A stretch of DNA of 64,000 nucleotides from Candidatus Angelobacter sp. Gp1-AA117 (GCA_003223515.1 QHVI01000022.1:1-64000), one strand, 5' to 3'. Counted from the first letter of the stretch, positions 7,123 to 17,188 are shown. The notes: generated from the letters alone by a model not told the origin. Numbers and translations: made by a program.

Positions 7123-10100
7123 ATGTCTGAATTCGTCCATCTACATCTGCATACGGATTACTCTCTGCTTGACGGCGCCTGCGACGTCGAAAAGCTGGTC
7201 AAGCGTGTCTCCGAGATAGGCCAGACGGCGGTCGCCATGACCGACCACGGCAACATCTACGGCACCGTGCACTTTGTGGATGCGGCGGAAAAAGCGGGCG
7301 TGAAACCCATTGTGGGCTGCGAACTGTACGTCTGCAAGAAAGACGACCATCGTGCCCCGCCCGAAGGCGACACTTACAACCACCTGCTGGTGCTCGCCGA
7401 AAACGAAGAAGGCTACAAGAACCTCATCAAGATCACCTCTGAAGCATCGCGCTATGGTTTCTATTACAAGCCGCGCATCAGCAAGAAGTTTCTGGCCGAG
7501 CACAGCAAAGGTTTAATCGGTCTCTCCGGCTGCCTCGCTGGCGAAGTCTGTGAGCAACTGATGGCGGGCAAGTATGAATCAGCCCGCAACGCCGCCGGGT
7601 TCTATCGCGAGGTCTTCGGCCCTGAGAATTTTTTCATCGAAATTCAGGATCAGGGACTCGAAGAAGAAAAGCGTATCCACGCCGATCTATTCCGCCTGGA
7701 AAAAGAGCTGGGCATTCCCATGGTGGCCACCAATGACAGCCACTATCTCTGTGAAGATGATGCTCACGCTCAGGACGTCCTGGTCTGCGTTCAAACCGGC
7801 AAATCCATTCATGAAACCAATCGCCTGAAGTTCCAGACGAATCAGTTCTTCGTGAAATCCGCCGATGAGATGGCGCGCGTCTTCAAGGACCGGACCGACA
7901 TTCTCTCGCGCACCCTGGCCATCGCCGAGCGCTGCAACTTCAAGCTCAACAAGGTCAAAGATCCCTTCCCGGAATTCAAAGTCCCTGAAGGCCACACTTT
8001 AGATAGCTATTTCGAGCATGTGGCCCGCGAGGGTTTCGCCCGTCGCTGGGAAGTCCTGCGCGAAGTTGAAGCTGCCGGACGCCTCAAGAAATCCCGCGTT
8101 GAGTACGAGCAGCGCCTCTCGCGTGAAATCTCCATCATTCAGCAGATGAAGTTCTCCGGCTACTTCCTGATCGTCTGGGATTTCATCCGCTACGCCCGCG
8201 AAAACCAGATTCCCGTGGGACCGGGGCGTGGCTCAGCCGCAGGCGCGCTCGTCGCTTACGCCATGGGCATCACCAACATCGATCCCTTGCAGAACGAACT
8301 GCTGTTCGAGCGCTTCCTCAATCCTGAACGCGTCTCCATGCCTGATATCGATATCGATTTCTGCATGAACCGCCGCGGACAGGTCATCGACTACGTCACC
8401 CAGAAATACGGCCGCGAAAACGTGGCCCAGATCATCACCTTCGGCACCATGGCCGCCAAGGCCGCGATCAAAGACGTGGGCCGCGCCATGGATATCCCTT
8501 ACAACGATGTTGATCGCATTGCCAAGATGGTGCCCAACACCCTCAATATCGAGATCAAAAATGCTCTGAGAGATTCGCCGCCATTGCAACAGGCTTATGA
8601 CAGCGAGCCGCAGGTGCGCGAACTGATTGACACGGCGCTCAAACTCGAAGGCCTGGTGCGCAACTCCGGCGTGCATGCCGCCGGAGTGGTGATCGCTCCC
8701 AAGCCGCTTACCGATCTCGTCCCGCTGCACAAGACCAAGAACGACGAAATCGTGACCGCCTATGACATGAAGGCGATCGAAAAGATGGGCCTGCTCAAGA
8801 TGGACTTCCTGGGGCTCACCACGCTCACCATCGTGGACGATGCGCTCAAGCTCATCGAGCAGCGCCACGGCGCTATCGATCTCGATAAAATCCCCTGGGA
8901 CGATGCCCAGACCTACGAAAAGGTCTTCCACACGGGATTGACCAGCGGCATCTTCCAGTTTGAATCCGGCGGCATGACTGATGTGCTGCGCCGCTACAAG
9001 CCCAGCTCTGTTGAAGATCTCACGGCCTTGAACGCTCTCTATCGTCCCGGCCCTATTCAGGGCGGAATGATCGACGATTTCATCGAGCGCAAGTGGGGCC
9101 GCCGCAAAGTCGAATACGAACTGCCTGAGCTTGAGCCACTCTTAAAAGAAACCCTGGGCGTGATCGTTTACCAGGAACAGGTCATGCAGATCGCCAACGT
9201 GCTCGCCGGATACTCGCTCGGTGAAGCCGATCTGCTGCGCCGCGCCATGGGCAAAAAGAATCCTGAAGAGATGGCCAAGCAGCGCGACCGCTTCGTCAAA
9301 GGCGCCATCGAGCGTGGCCTGCCTGAGAAAAAAGTCGGCCACATCTTCGATCTCATGGAGCAGTTCGCCGGATACGGCTTCAACAAGTCGCACTCCGCCG
9401 CCTACGCCCTGCTGGCTTATCACACCGCCTATCTCAAGACTCATTATCCGGTCGAGTTTATGGCCGCGCTGCTTACCTCGCAGACCGGCAACACCGATAA
9501 CGTAGTGAAGTACATCAACGAGTGCCGCGAAATGGGTATTTCCGTTGAGCCGCCGGACATCAATGTCAGCGATGCCTACTTCACTCCCCACGGCGAGGCC
9601 ATCCGCTTTGGCCTGGCCGCCGTGAAGAACGTGGGCCGCAACGCCATCGAGTCCATCGTGCAGGCGCGCAAGGAGGTCGGCAGCTTCCGTTCCATTTATG
9701 AGTTCTGCGAGAAGGTTGACCTGCGCCTGCTCAACAAGCGGGTGATCGAATCGCTCATCAAGAGCGGCGCCATGGATGCTTTCGGCAACCGCGCTCAACT
9801 CATGGCCGTTCTCGATAAAGCCATGGAGCGCGCCCAGAAATCGCACCGTGACGCCGAAATGGGCCAGCATGGATTGTTCGGCGTCTTCCAGCAGGAGGAC
9901 TCCGCCAATGGCGATAGCGAGAAGCTGCCCACCGTCCCCGAATGGGACGAGCATCAGCGCCTTAGCTACGAGAAAGAAGTCCTTGGCTTCTTCATCACCG
10001 GCCACCCGCTGGAAAAATATGCCGACAAGCTGCAGGACTTCCGCGCCCTCACCGCTGAAGCCATCAGCAACATGAAGACCGGCACCGGCCGCGATGAGGT

Positions 10101-10593
10101 ACGCACTGCCGGCGTGATCAGCAATGTCCGCGTGCTCAAGTCGAAGAAGGGCGACCTCTACGCTCAGGCCGTTCTCGAAGACATGACCGGAACCGTCGAG
10201 GCCATCATCTTTCCTGAGGCCTACAAACGCCTTCAGGGCATGTTGAAGCAGGAAATCCCCATGCTGGTGCATTGCAGCGTGCGCGTGGAAGAAGGCTCCA
10301 ATCCCAAGGTCGCCATCAGCCAGCTTCAGTCGCTGGAAGAAGCGCAGCCTAAACTGCCGCGCTCCATCCGCATCCGCGTTCCGCTTGATACCGCCACCGC
10401 GGCCAGCGTGGACGCCCTCCACACTATCTGCCAGGACCGCAAAGGCGAGGCCAAGCTCATGTTCAGCGTTGACCGTCCGGGTGACTTCATGGTGGTGATG
10501 GAGCCTGCCGGATATAATGTTTGTCCAGACCGTTCTTTCATGGCACGGGTGGAAGAACTGTTCGGCCGCGGCAGCGTCCAGATCATTGACTAA
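7123..10593 (+). CDS. dnaE: DNA polymerase III alpha subunit
   Basis: A 1156-aa replicative polymerase of the DnaE1 type. In order: PHP domain (HLHTDYSLLDGACDVEKLV, TDHGN at the N-terminus), palm with the acidic cluster PDIDIDF at 407-413 and MDFLGLTTL, the fingers region (GFNKSHSAAYALLAYHTAYLK), helix-hairpin-helix region, and a C-terminal OB fold (VRTAGVISNVRVLKSKKGDLYAQAVLEDMTG split by short loops). Length matches the family. It synthesises the chromosome within the polymerase III holoenzyme. It is read alone, 160 bases upstream of accA. Homology is unmistakable. Confidence 0.98.
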   Translation: MSEFVHLHLHTDYSLLDGACDVEKLVKRVSEIGQTAVAMTDHGNIYGTVHFVDAAEKAGVKPIVGCELYVCKKDDHRAPPEGDTYNHLLVLAENEEGYKNLIKITSEASRYGFYYKPRISKKFLAEHSKGLIGLSGCLAGEVCEQLMAGKYESARNAAGFYREVFGPENFFIEIQDQGLEEEKRIHADLFRLEKELGIPMVATNDSHYLCEDDAHAQDVLVCVQTGKSIHETNRLKFQTNQFFVKSADEMARVFKDRTDILSRTLAIAERCNFKLNKVKDPFPEFKVPEGHTLDSYFEHVAREGFARRWEVLREVEAAGRLKKSRVEYEQRLSREISIIQQMKFSGYFLIVWDFIRYARENQIPVGPGRGSAAGALVAYAMGITNIDPLQNELLFERFLNPERVSMPDIDIDFCMNRRGQVIDYVTQKYGRENVAQIITFGTMAAKAAIKDVGRAMDIPYNDVDRIAKMVPNTLNIEIKNALRDSPPLQQAYDSEPQVRELIDTALKLEGLVRNSGVHAAGVVIAPKPLTDLVPLHKTKNDEIVTAYDMKAIEKMGLLKMDFLGLTTLTIVDDALKLIEQRHGAIDLDKIPWDDAQTYEKVFHTGLTSGIFQFESGGMTDVLRRYKPSSVEDLTALNALYRPGPIQGGMIDDFIERKWGRRKVEYELPELEPLLKETLGVIVYQEQVMQIANVLAGYSLGEADLLRRAMGKKNPEEMAKQRDRFVKGAIERGLPEKKVGHIFDLMEQFAGYGFNKSHSAAYALLAYHTAYLKTHYPVEFMAALLTSQTGNTDNVVKYINECREMGISVEPPDINVSDAYFTPHGEAIRFGLAAVKNVGRNAIESIVQARKEVGSFRSIYEFCEKVDLRLLNKRVIESLIKSGAMDAFGNRAQLMAVLDKAMERAQKSHRDAEMGQHGLFGVFQQEDSANGDSEKLPTVPEWDEHQRLSYEKEVLGFFITGHPLEKYADKLQDFRALTAEAISNMKTGTGRDEVRTAGVISNVRVLKSKKGDLYAQAVLEDMTGTVEAIIFPEAYKRLQGMLKQEIPMLVHCSVRVEEGSNPKVAISQLQSLEEAQPKLPRSIRIRVPLDTATAASVDALHTICQDRKGEAKLMFSVDRPGDFMVVMEPAGYNVCPDRSFMARVEELFGRGSVQIID

Positions 10594-10753
10594 TCGAGCT
10601 ACTAGCCAGCTTCTGGCTCCTAGCTCATTCAAGACCCAAGACGCTCGCCCTTAACGATGTAGCTGAGGTTTTCACCGCTTCTTTGCGCCGGCAATTGCAG
10701 CGTCATTACGCAAAGGGTTTGGCTAGAAGCCAGCAGCCAGGAGCTAGAGTAAT

Positions 10754-11710
10754 TTGGATCCCGCAGTTAGAGCGCAGAGGCAGTTAAAAGCGATCGAAGA
10801 GCAGATTGCCCAGCTGGAAGCCAAGGCCGGGCATGATCAGGACGCTCATCTCAAGCTCAAGCATCTCCATCACCAGATCAATTTCCTGCGCGAGCAGATC
10901 CGCGCTCACGTCAATGCATGGCAGAAAACCGAGCTGGCCCGCCATGCTCAGCGCCCTTTCACCCTTGATTATGTAGAGCGCCTTTTCTCTGACTGGAGCG
11001 AGATTCACGGTGACCGCTCTTTCGGCGACGATCCGGCCATCGTCTGCGGCATGGCCCGCTACCAAGGCGAGGAAGTTATGGTCATCGGCCACCAGAAAGG
11101 ACGCGATACCAAGCAGCGCGTCTACCGCAACTTCGGGCAGGCCAATCCTGAAGGCTACCGCAAGGCACTGCGCTGCATGAAGCTCGCAGAAAAATTCGGC
11201 CGCCCTATCTTTACTTTTGTCGATACCCCCGGCGCCTATCCCGGCCTCGGCGCTGAAGAGCGCGGACAAGCCGAAGCCATTGCCCGCAACCTGCGCGAAA
11301 TGGCCCGCATTGAGGTGCCTATTATCACCACCATCACCGGCGAAGGCGGCAGCGGAGGCGCGCTTGCCCTGGCTGTCTCCGATCGCGTCTACATGATGGA
11401 AAATTCCGTCTATTCCGTCATTTCGCCGGAAGGCTGCGCCTCCATCATGTGGCGTGATGCCTCCAAGAAAGAGATTGCCGCGCAGGCGCTGCGCATTACT
11501 CCACCCGATCTGCTGGAGATGGGCATCATCGATGAGATCATTCCTGAGCCGGACGGCGGCGCGCATCTCGATCACGATTCCGCCGCTGCCATGGTCAATG
11601 AAGTTCTGGCACGCACCTACACCGAACTGAAAAGCAAATCAGTTCATGACCTGCTCGAAAGCCGCTACAGCAAATTCCGCCAGATGGCGCACTTCTTTAC
11701 GGAAGCCTGA
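10754..11710 (+). CDS. accA: acetyl-CoA carboxylase carboxyltransferase subunit alpha
   Basis: A 318-aa protein with the full AccA pattern: N-terminal coiled helix, then FTLDYVERLFSDWSEIHGDRSFGDDPAIVCG, GHQKGRDTK, MKLAEKFGRPIFTFVDTPGAYPG, EGGSGGALALAVSDRVYMMENSVYSVISPEGCASI. With AccD it moves the carboxyl group from biotin to acetyl-CoA, the first step of fatty-acid synthesis. accD is not in the window. The start is TTG 10754, with AGGAG about 10 bases upstream. A TTG-started kinase gene follows with no gap. Confidence 0.96.
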   Translation: MDPAVRAQRQLKAIEEQIAQLEAKAGHDQDAHLKLKHLHHQINFLREQIRAHVNAWQKTELARHAQRPFTLDYVERLFSDWSEIHGDRSFGDDPAIVCGMARYQGEEVMVIGHQKGRDTKQRVYRNFGQANPEGYRKALRCMKLAEKFGRPIFTFVDTPGAYPGLGAEERGQAEAIARNLREMARIEVPIITTITGEGGSGGALALAVSDRVYMMENSVYSVISPEGCASIMWRDASKKEIAAQALRITPPDLLEMGIIDEIIPEPDGGAHLDHDSAAAMVNEVLARTYTELKSKSVHDLLESRYSKFRQMAHFFTEA

Positions 11711-12751
11711 TTGCCAGAAAACGGAACGATCGTTGCGCACGCCCCCTGCCGGGTTGATCTTGCCGGCGGCACCATGGATATCTGGCCGCTCTACCTCTTT
11801 CACCCCGGCGCAGTCACCGTCAATTTCGCCGTCAACATACTGACCCGATGTCGTATCACCCCGCTGCCCGGCACGCGCATCCACCTGAAGTCCATAGACA
11901 CGCAGCGCGAAGAAGAATTTCCCAGCTTTGACGCTCTCTGCTCCGCCCGCCGTTATCGTCATCCGCTCGCCGCTTATCTGCTGCGCTTTTTCGCTCCTGA
12001 AGGCGGCATTGAAATCGAGACCAACTCTGAATCCCCCGCCGGGGCAGGCATTTCCGGTTCGTCGGCGCTCATGATCGCCACCACCGCCGCGCTGGCCCGC
12101 TTCACCGGACGCAAGCTGGACCGCGAAGAAATCCGCGTCATAGCGCAGAACGTCGAAGCCCAACTCATCCGCGTGCCCACCGGATGCCAGGATTACTACC
12201 CGGCGCTCTACGGTAGCGTGAGCGCGATACACCTGGATGTGGACGGCATCCACCGCGAAGCCATTGCCATTGCTCCTGAAGAACTCGACCGCCGTTTCGT
12301 TCTGGCCTACACCGGAGTGCCGCGCCAGTCTGGAATCAACAACTGGAAGGTCTTTCAGGATCACCTCAACGGCAAAGCCCGTATCTACAAAAACTTCGAA
12401 AACATCGGCGCTATCGCCCGCTCTATGCACCAGGCGCTTGCGCTTGCGGACTGGAATGAAATCGCCCGCCTCTTGCGTGAAGAATGGAAGCTGCGCAAGA
12501 CCAACTCGCCCCGCATCACCACGCCGGCCATTGAGAAGTTGATCAAGATCGCCATGCGCAACGGCGCGGTAGCCGCCAAGGTCTGTGGCGCCGGAGGCGG
12601 CGGCTGCATCGTCTTGCTCACCGATCCTGAAGCCCAGGAACGCGTCACACAGACCCTGCGCAGCTACGGCGGGCACGTCCTTCCGGCCACCGTCTCTCGC
12701 GACGGCCTCACCATAAGCGGCAAAGCCCACAAATCCAACTTCGGAGTCTAA
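11711..12751 (+). CDS. GHMP-family sugar/isoprenoid kinase
   Basis: A 346-aa protein starting with TTG immediately after the accA stop, suggesting translational coupling. GHMP motifs: APCRVDLAGGTMD near the N-terminus, ATP-binding SPAGAGISGSSALM at about 108-121, and the C-terminal VCGAGGGGCIVLL glycine loop. The NNWKVFQDHLNG and IARSMHQALALADWNEIARLL segments resemble heptose-7-phosphate or galactokinase-like members rather than mevalonate kinase. It should phosphorylate a small metabolite with ATP; the substrate cannot be fixed from sequence. No heptose or isoprenoid genes are nearby. Confidence 0.8.
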   Translation: MPENGTIVAHAPCRVDLAGGTMDIWPLYLFHPGAVTVNFAVNILTRCRITPLPGTRIHLKSIDTQREEEFPSFDALCSARRYRHPLAAYLLRFFAPEGGIEIETNSESPAGAGISGSSALMIATTAALARFTGRKLDREEIRVIAQNVEAQLIRVPTGCQDYYPALYGSVSAIHLDVDGIHREAIAIAPEELDRRFVLAYTGVPRQSGINNWKVFQDHLNGKARIYKNFENIGAIARSMHQALALADWNEIARLLREEWKLRKTNSPRITTPAIEKLIKIAMRNGAVAAKVCGAGGGGCIVLLTDPEAQERVTQTLRSYGGHVLPATVSRDGLTISGKAHKSNFGV

Positions 12752-12848
12752 AAGAATCGGGAGATCCGGTGATCGGGAGATCGGGGTGATCTTTTTATGC
12801 ATTGAATTGCTCGCTTATCGTTCTATTGAGGGGCTTTATTCCAATTCA

Positions 12849-12880
12849 TATCTGTGTGCATCTGTGTTTATCTGTGGTAA
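12849..12880. repeat. degenerate ATCTGTGTNNATCTGTG repeat
   Basis: A short run of TCTGTG(T)NNA units. The same wording (or its complement) occurs at 25905-25931, 60662-60720 and in the tandem array at 62957-63225. It lies in the 265-base gap after the GHMP kinase gene, together with GGTGATCGGGAGATC wording at 12766-12790. No gene is seen in that gap. Confidence 0.5.
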
Positions 12881-13016
12881 GCCGTTGTTTTATCAGCAAA
12901 ATCAGCGTCATCAGCGGTAAGGTTTTGGGCATCTAAATTCATGGCTGCTTGCACCTGAGTTGAATTCCCCCGAATGGGAGAGAATAATAGGCTAAGCAGC
13001 CGCAGGGTGTTCCGTC

Positions 13017-14219
13017 ATGCGAAGCTTTCTAATCCGTCCTCTGGCATTAGCTCTGGTAATGGCTCCATCTGCTTTCTCGGCGGCCCAGAGTCAGCCGCAG
13101 AATGCCCAGCAGCAGAATCTCGACCAGCCCGCGCCAGCCGCACCCGCGCCTCCGCCGAACCTTGATAAACGTCCCAAACTGACGGACGGCACCCGGCTGG
13201 AACTCGTGCAGCTCATCAATGCCGAATTCGTGCGGGTGCGCAAAACCATGCCGCTGGCGTACAAGGACATCATCATTACCCCCGAGGGCAAAGTCACTCC
13301 CCATGACGACCGCCTCTACCAGCTTGCCCAGACTTACGGTTCCGCCGCCAAGCTCGGTGACCGCGTACAGATCACCAACATTGCTTTCCACGAAAAGTCG
13401 ATCTATCTCGAGATCAATGGCGGCCCCAAGAAAAAGAGCAAGTGGTACCAACATGTAGAAATCATGGGAATGGGCGGAGCCGCTGGCGGTGGCGATCCCA
13501 ATCAGGCCCAGCCCACCGGAGCCGCCTTCTCCCTGGAATTCAAGAAATATGTTCCGGAGATGACCGGCCCCGAGTTGAAGCAGCTTCTCAGCCCGGTCAT
13601 TGACTGGTCGGTGAAATCCGCCTCCGAGGTTTATCTCGATACGGTTCCTCCGAAGGTCAAGCAGGCCATCAAGAACCATGAGGTTCTCGTGGGCATGAAT
13701 CGTGACATGGTAGTCATGGCCAAAGAGCGTCCGCCGCAAAAGCTGCGCGAGAAAGACGAAAAGGGCCGGGAATACGAAGAGTGGATTTACGGTGCTCCTC
13801 CCCAGGATGTCACCTTCGTCCGCTTCCATGGCGATGAAGTCTACATGATCAAGACTATGAAGGTCGGCGGCGCGACCATGGTGAAGACCGAAAAAGAGGT
13901 GGATGTAAAGGAAGGCGTGGTCTCCCTCGCCTCTGTCACCGGCCAAGGCCAGGACCCCAATGCAGAGGCCGCTCAGAAAGAATCTCAGGCACATATGGAC
14001 CAACCGGCGAAGCGGCCTACGCTCAAGCACGCCGATGAGCAGGATGACCCCATGGCCCAGCGCACCGCCTCTACATCATCCACTGGATCATCGTCTGGCA
14101 GCAGTACCAGCGGCGGTGTCAACGACCATAAGTCAGTCCCGCAGTGGGGCACTGATGGGCAAGAGCAACCCCCATCTCCCACCCCACCACCAACCGATCG
14201 CTCAACTCCCCCGCTCTAA
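13017..14219 (+). CDS. exported hypothetical protein, acidobacterial type
   Basis: A 400-aa protein. It has a signal peptide (LALVMAPSAFSAAQS, cut near residue 25), a Gln/Pro-rich linker, a globular middle at about 55-300 (GTRLELVQLINAEFVRVRKTMPLAYKDI, LSPVIDWSVKSASEVYLDTVPPKVKQAI, DKGREYEEWIYGAPPQDVTFVRF), and a C-terminal Ser/Thr/Gly/Pro-rich low-complexity tail. No known catalytic motif was recognised. It looks like a periplasmic or surface protein conserved among Acidobacteria, a guess from style. It stands alone. Confidence 0.7.
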   Translation: MRSFLIRPLALALVMAPSAFSAAQSQPQNAQQQNLDQPAPAAPAPPPNLDKRPKLTDGTRLELVQLINAEFVRVRKTMPLAYKDIIITPEGKVTPHDDRLYQLAQTYGSAAKLGDRVQITNIAFHEKSIYLEINGGPKKKSKWYQHVEIMGMGGAAGGGDPNQAQPTGAAFSLEFKKYVPEMTGPELKQLLSPVIDWSVKSASEVYLDTVPPKVKQAIKNHEVLVGMNRDMVVMAKERPPQKLREKDEKGREYEEWIYGAPPQDVTFVRFHGDEVYMIKTMKVGGATMVKTEKEVDVKEGVVSLASVTGQGQDPNAEAAQKESQAHMDQPAKRPTLKHADEQDDPMAQRTASTSSTGSSSGSSTSGGVNDHKSVPQWGTDGQEQPPSPTPPPTDRSTPPL

Positions 14220-14270
14220 TCAGCGGTAATCTGCGCAATCAGCGGTAAGGGTTTTACATTTGCGTCCTTC

Positions 14271-14316
14271 GCGGTAAATCAAAACGTGACTGGTGCGGTA
14301 AATCAAAACGTGACTG
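14271..14316. repeat. 24-bp tandem duplication upstream of nadE
   Basis: GCGGTAAATCAAAACGTGACTG occurs at 14271-14292 and again at 14295-14316 without change, a recent duplication 30-75 bases before the nadE start. It extends a CCTTCGCGGTAAAT intergenic repeat. Confidence 0.7.
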
Positions 14317-14345
14317 TCTCCACGCGCGAGGTTTAAACTGAATAC

Positions 14346-15986
14346 GTGAAGATGGCGCTTGGGCAGATTAACCCCACGGTAGGTGATTTCAGCGGAAACT
14401 CAAGAAGGATCATCAGTTACGCGCAACAGGCCCAGGCTGCCGGAGCCCAACTCATCCTCTTTCCCGAACTCGCGGTCTGCGGTTATCCTCCTCGCGATCT
14501 CGTCGAAAAACCCGCCTTCGTCGCCCGCAGCCAGCAGGTCACCCAGGATATTGCCCGCACCGTCCCTGGAATTTCCATCATCTGCGGCTTCGTCTCGCCG
14601 GCCAGCGTCGAGACCGGAAAATCCGTGATGAACTCGGCCGCGCTGCTACGCAATGGCAACATTGAATTCATTCAGTCCAAGATGCTGCTGCCTACCTATG
14701 ATGTCTTTGACGAAATGCGCTACTTCGCGCCCGCGCCTTCTCAACAGCTTATTTCGCTCAATGGACGCCAGGTGGCGCTCACCATCTGCGAAGACGCCTG
14801 GAATGACAAGCATTTCTGGCACCGCCGTCTTTACAACATCGATCCTGTAGACGAACTCCTGCACGCCGGGGCCAACTTTGTTCTCAACATCTCGGCTTCG
14901 CCTTTTCACATCGGCAAGCGCGAGCTGCGCAACAAGATGCTCGAAACCATCGCCCATGACAACAAGGTTCCTGTAGCGATGGTCAATCAGGTCGGCGGCA
15001 ATGACAGTTTGGTTTTCGATGGCTCCAGCGTGGTGATCGCTCCCGACGGGCGCATCGTCGCCCAGGCAAAATCCTTCGAAGAAGACATCGTCTACTTCGA
15101 CTCCGAAACCCTCAAGGGAGACATGCACGAGCAGATACAGGGCGAGGAGGCCGGCGCCTATGCCGCGCTCGTCCTCGGCACGCGTGATTACGTCCACAAA
15201 TGCGGCTTCGAGCGCGTGATCATCGGCCTCAGTGGAGGGATCGATTCCGCCCTCGCTGCTGCCATTGCCGTCGATGCCCTCGGCCCTGAGGCCGTGATGG
15301 GCATCGCCATGCCCAGCCAGTATTCATCCGAACACAGCGTGAAAGATGCGCGCGAACTTGCCTGCAAACTCCGCATCCGCTTTGAAGTCGTGCCCATTGC
15401 AGAAATCTTCAACTCCTACCGCGAGACCCTGGCGCCCGTCTTTGCCGGTCTGCCTGAAGATGTCACAGAGGAAAATCTGCAGGCGCGCATTCGCGGCGCT
15501 ATCCTCATGGCTCTGTCCAATAAATTCAATAGACTGGTGCTCACCACCGGCAACAAGTCGGAGCTGGGTGTTGGCTACTGCACGCTTTACGGAGACATGG
15601 TGGGCGGCCTCGCCGTAATCTCCGATGTCCCGAAAACTCTGGTCTATCGCCTCAGTCATTACGTAAACTCTATTAAGCCTGTGATTCCTGAATCTACATT
15701 GACCAAGCCGCCATCAGCGGAGCTGCGTCCCGGCCAGAGGGATAGTGACACGCTCCCGCCCTATGACGTGCTCGATAATATCCTTGAAGATTACGTCGAG
15801 GACTATCGCACCGCCGAGCAGATCGCGGCTGAACGCGGTTATGACGTTAAGCTGGTGCGTGACGTGATTCGCATGATCGAACGCAGCGAATACAAGCGCC
15901 AGCAGGCCGCGCCCGGAATAAAAGTTACACCTAAAGCCTTTGGGCTGGGACGCCGTTTTCCCATCGCCCAGAAAACGGAAGTCTGA
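14346..15986 (+). CDS. nadE: glutamine-dependent NAD+ synthetase
   Basis: A 546-aa two-domain enzyme. The N-terminal nitrilase-type glutaminase (MALGQINPTVGDFSGN, LILFPELAVCGYPPRDL, ICEDAWND, NISASPFHIGKRE) liberates ammonia. The C-terminal PP-loop synthetase (IGLSGGIDSALAAA, SGGIDS at 296-301; TTGNKSELGVGYCTLYGDMVGG) amidates deamido-NAD+. The length matches bifunctional bacterial NadE. GTG at 14346 is taken as the start, although ATG 14352 is equally possible. Its stop overlaps the next gene's ATG (TGATG), so the two are co-translated. Confidence 0.95.
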   Translation: MKMALGQINPTVGDFSGNSRRIISYAQQAQAAGAQLILFPELAVCGYPPRDLVEKPAFVARSQQVTQDIARTVPGISIICGFVSPASVETGKSVMNSAALLRNGNIEFIQSKMLLPTYDVFDEMRYFAPAPSQQLISLNGRQVALTICEDAWNDKHFWHRRLYNIDPVDELLHAGANFVLNISASPFHIGKRELRNKMLETIAHDNKVPVAMVNQVGGNDSLVFDGSSVVIAPDGRIVAQAKSFEEDIVYFDSETLKGDMHEQIQGEEAGAYAALVLGTRDYVHKCGFERVIIGLSGGIDSALAAAIAVDALGPEAVMGIAMPSQYSSEHSVKDARELACKLRIRFEVVPIAEIFNSYRETLAPVFAGLPEDVTEENLQARIRGAILMALSNKFNRLVLTTGNKSELGVGYCTLYGDMVGGLAVISDVPKTLVYRLSHYVNSIKPVIPESTLTKPPSAELRPGQRDSDTLPPYDVLDNILEDYVEDYRTAEQIAAERGYDVKLVRDVIRMIERSEYKRQQAAPGIKVTPKAFGLGRRFPIAQKTEV

Positions 15987-16903
15987 TGAAAATGAACACC
16001 AAAAAACTGACTGCAATCTTTCTTTCTGCGCTGCTGCTTGCCGCGCTGGCCGCTTCACAAACCGCCACACAGAAGAAGAAGACCGGCGCCGCGCCTGCCG
16101 CGCCTGCCGTGCCATCTGACAATCTTCCTTCCAGGATACAGATCGAAGCTGCCATGACGCGCAACTTCGGCTACGATCCCGCCGTCACCTGGCAGATCTA
16201 TGAGGTTCGCGAAGCGCCTATCCCCGGCATGGCCGATGTGCTGCTCTCCATGAACAAGCAGGCTCCGGTGCATCTCTATATCAGTGCCGATGGCCAGAAC
16301 GCCATTGTGGGCGAACTCATACCCTTCGGCCCCAATCCCTTTGCGCCCGCCCGGCAGAAGCTGAAAGCCGCCGATGGCCCGGCCCGCGGTCCGCAGGCTC
16401 CAGTCATCTCCATGATTGAGTTCAGTGACCTGGAGTGCCCGCACTGCAAGGCCGCCCAGCCCATTCTGGAAAAGCTGGCTGCCGATTTTCCCCAGGTGCG
16501 TTATGTCTTCCAGCAGTTTCCGCTGCCTGCGAATATCCATCCATGGGCAATGAAAGCCGCTGAGTACTCCGATTGCGCTGCGCGCATGAATCCTGATGCT
16601 TTCTGGAAGTACATTGATAGTATCTTCGAAAACCAGGGCAGCATCGCCCTGGCCACGGCTGATGACAAACTGAAGGAACTCGCCACTGGCGCCGGTCTCG
16701 ATGCGCAGAAGCTCGCAGCCTGCGCCGCCACTCCTGAAACCGCCGCCCGTGTCAATAAATCAATGGACTTGGGGAAATCCGTGGACGTGAATTCCACGCC
16801 TACCGTCTTCATCAACGGACGCCGCGTAGTCGGCCCCGCCAACATCCCCTACGACCAACTCAAAGCCCTGGTCCAATTCGAAATCGACCACGCCGGGAAA
16901 TGA
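15986..16903 (+). CDS. exported DsbA/DsbG-like thioredoxin-fold oxidoreductase
   Basis: A 305-aa protein with an N-terminal signal peptide (LTAIFLSALLLAALAASQT) and a C-terminal thioredoxin fold. The active site is CPHC at about 151-154 in EFSDLECPHCKAAQPILEKL, followed by the helical insert (FWKYIDSIFENQG) and the cis-Pro loop in VNSTPTVFINGRRVVG. These thiol oxidases or isomerases act on periplasmic disulfides. A domain of about 100 residues (RNFGYDPAVTWQIYEVREAPIPG) precedes the fold, as in acidobacterial members. Overlap with nadE suggests shared translation rather than shared pathway. Confidence 0.88.
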   Translation: MKMNTKKLTAIFLSALLLAALAASQTATQKKKTGAAPAAPAVPSDNLPSRIQIEAAMTRNFGYDPAVTWQIYEVREAPIPGMADVLLSMNKQAPVHLYISADGQNAIVGELIPFGPNPFAPARQKLKAADGPARGPQAPVISMIEFSDLECPHCKAAQPILEKLAADFPQVRYVFQQFPLPANIHPWAMKAAEYSDCAARMNPDAFWKYIDSIFENQGSIALATADDKLKELATGAGLDAQKLAACAATPETAARVNKSMDLGKSVDVNSTPTVFINGRRVVGPANIPYDQLKALVQFEIDHAGK

Positions 16904-17017
16904 CTATCGCCGATCTTTTGTTTTGTCGGAATGACGATTCTGATCGCGTAGAGCAGTTTCGAAAATAATATAGGGATTGCCAAGTTGCATGCCGGTTCTT
17001 TCGCTCCGCTCATTACC

Positions 17018-17188
17018 TTGCAAGCATCATGCGTGCGCTTTCAACAATTCCGTGAGAACACCTTGTAATAGCAATGGTGAAGCAGACATCCTCGGGTTTC
17101 CTCCACTCCGTCCTCCCTCCTACGTCGGTCGGACTGCGGTCGGAATGACAAGGGGGTGAGTGAATTCCCTACACCTCAATCTAAAATG
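17018..17188. repeat. dispersed repeat family A, copy 3 (long form)
   Basis: Matches 1429-1600 over its whole length with scattered changes. It is followed by a 19-bp tandem duplication (CTAAAATGCTCTAAGAA, 17181-17218). It fills most of the 372-base gap between the thioredoxin gene and msrB; nothing else is seen there. Confidence 0.8.

Noticed and set aside
9142-10632. A 496-codon open frame on the - strand opposite dnaE
   Set aside because: It mirrors the high-GC codons of dnaE; no recognisable domain, signal or ribosome site. dnaE homology on + is decisive.
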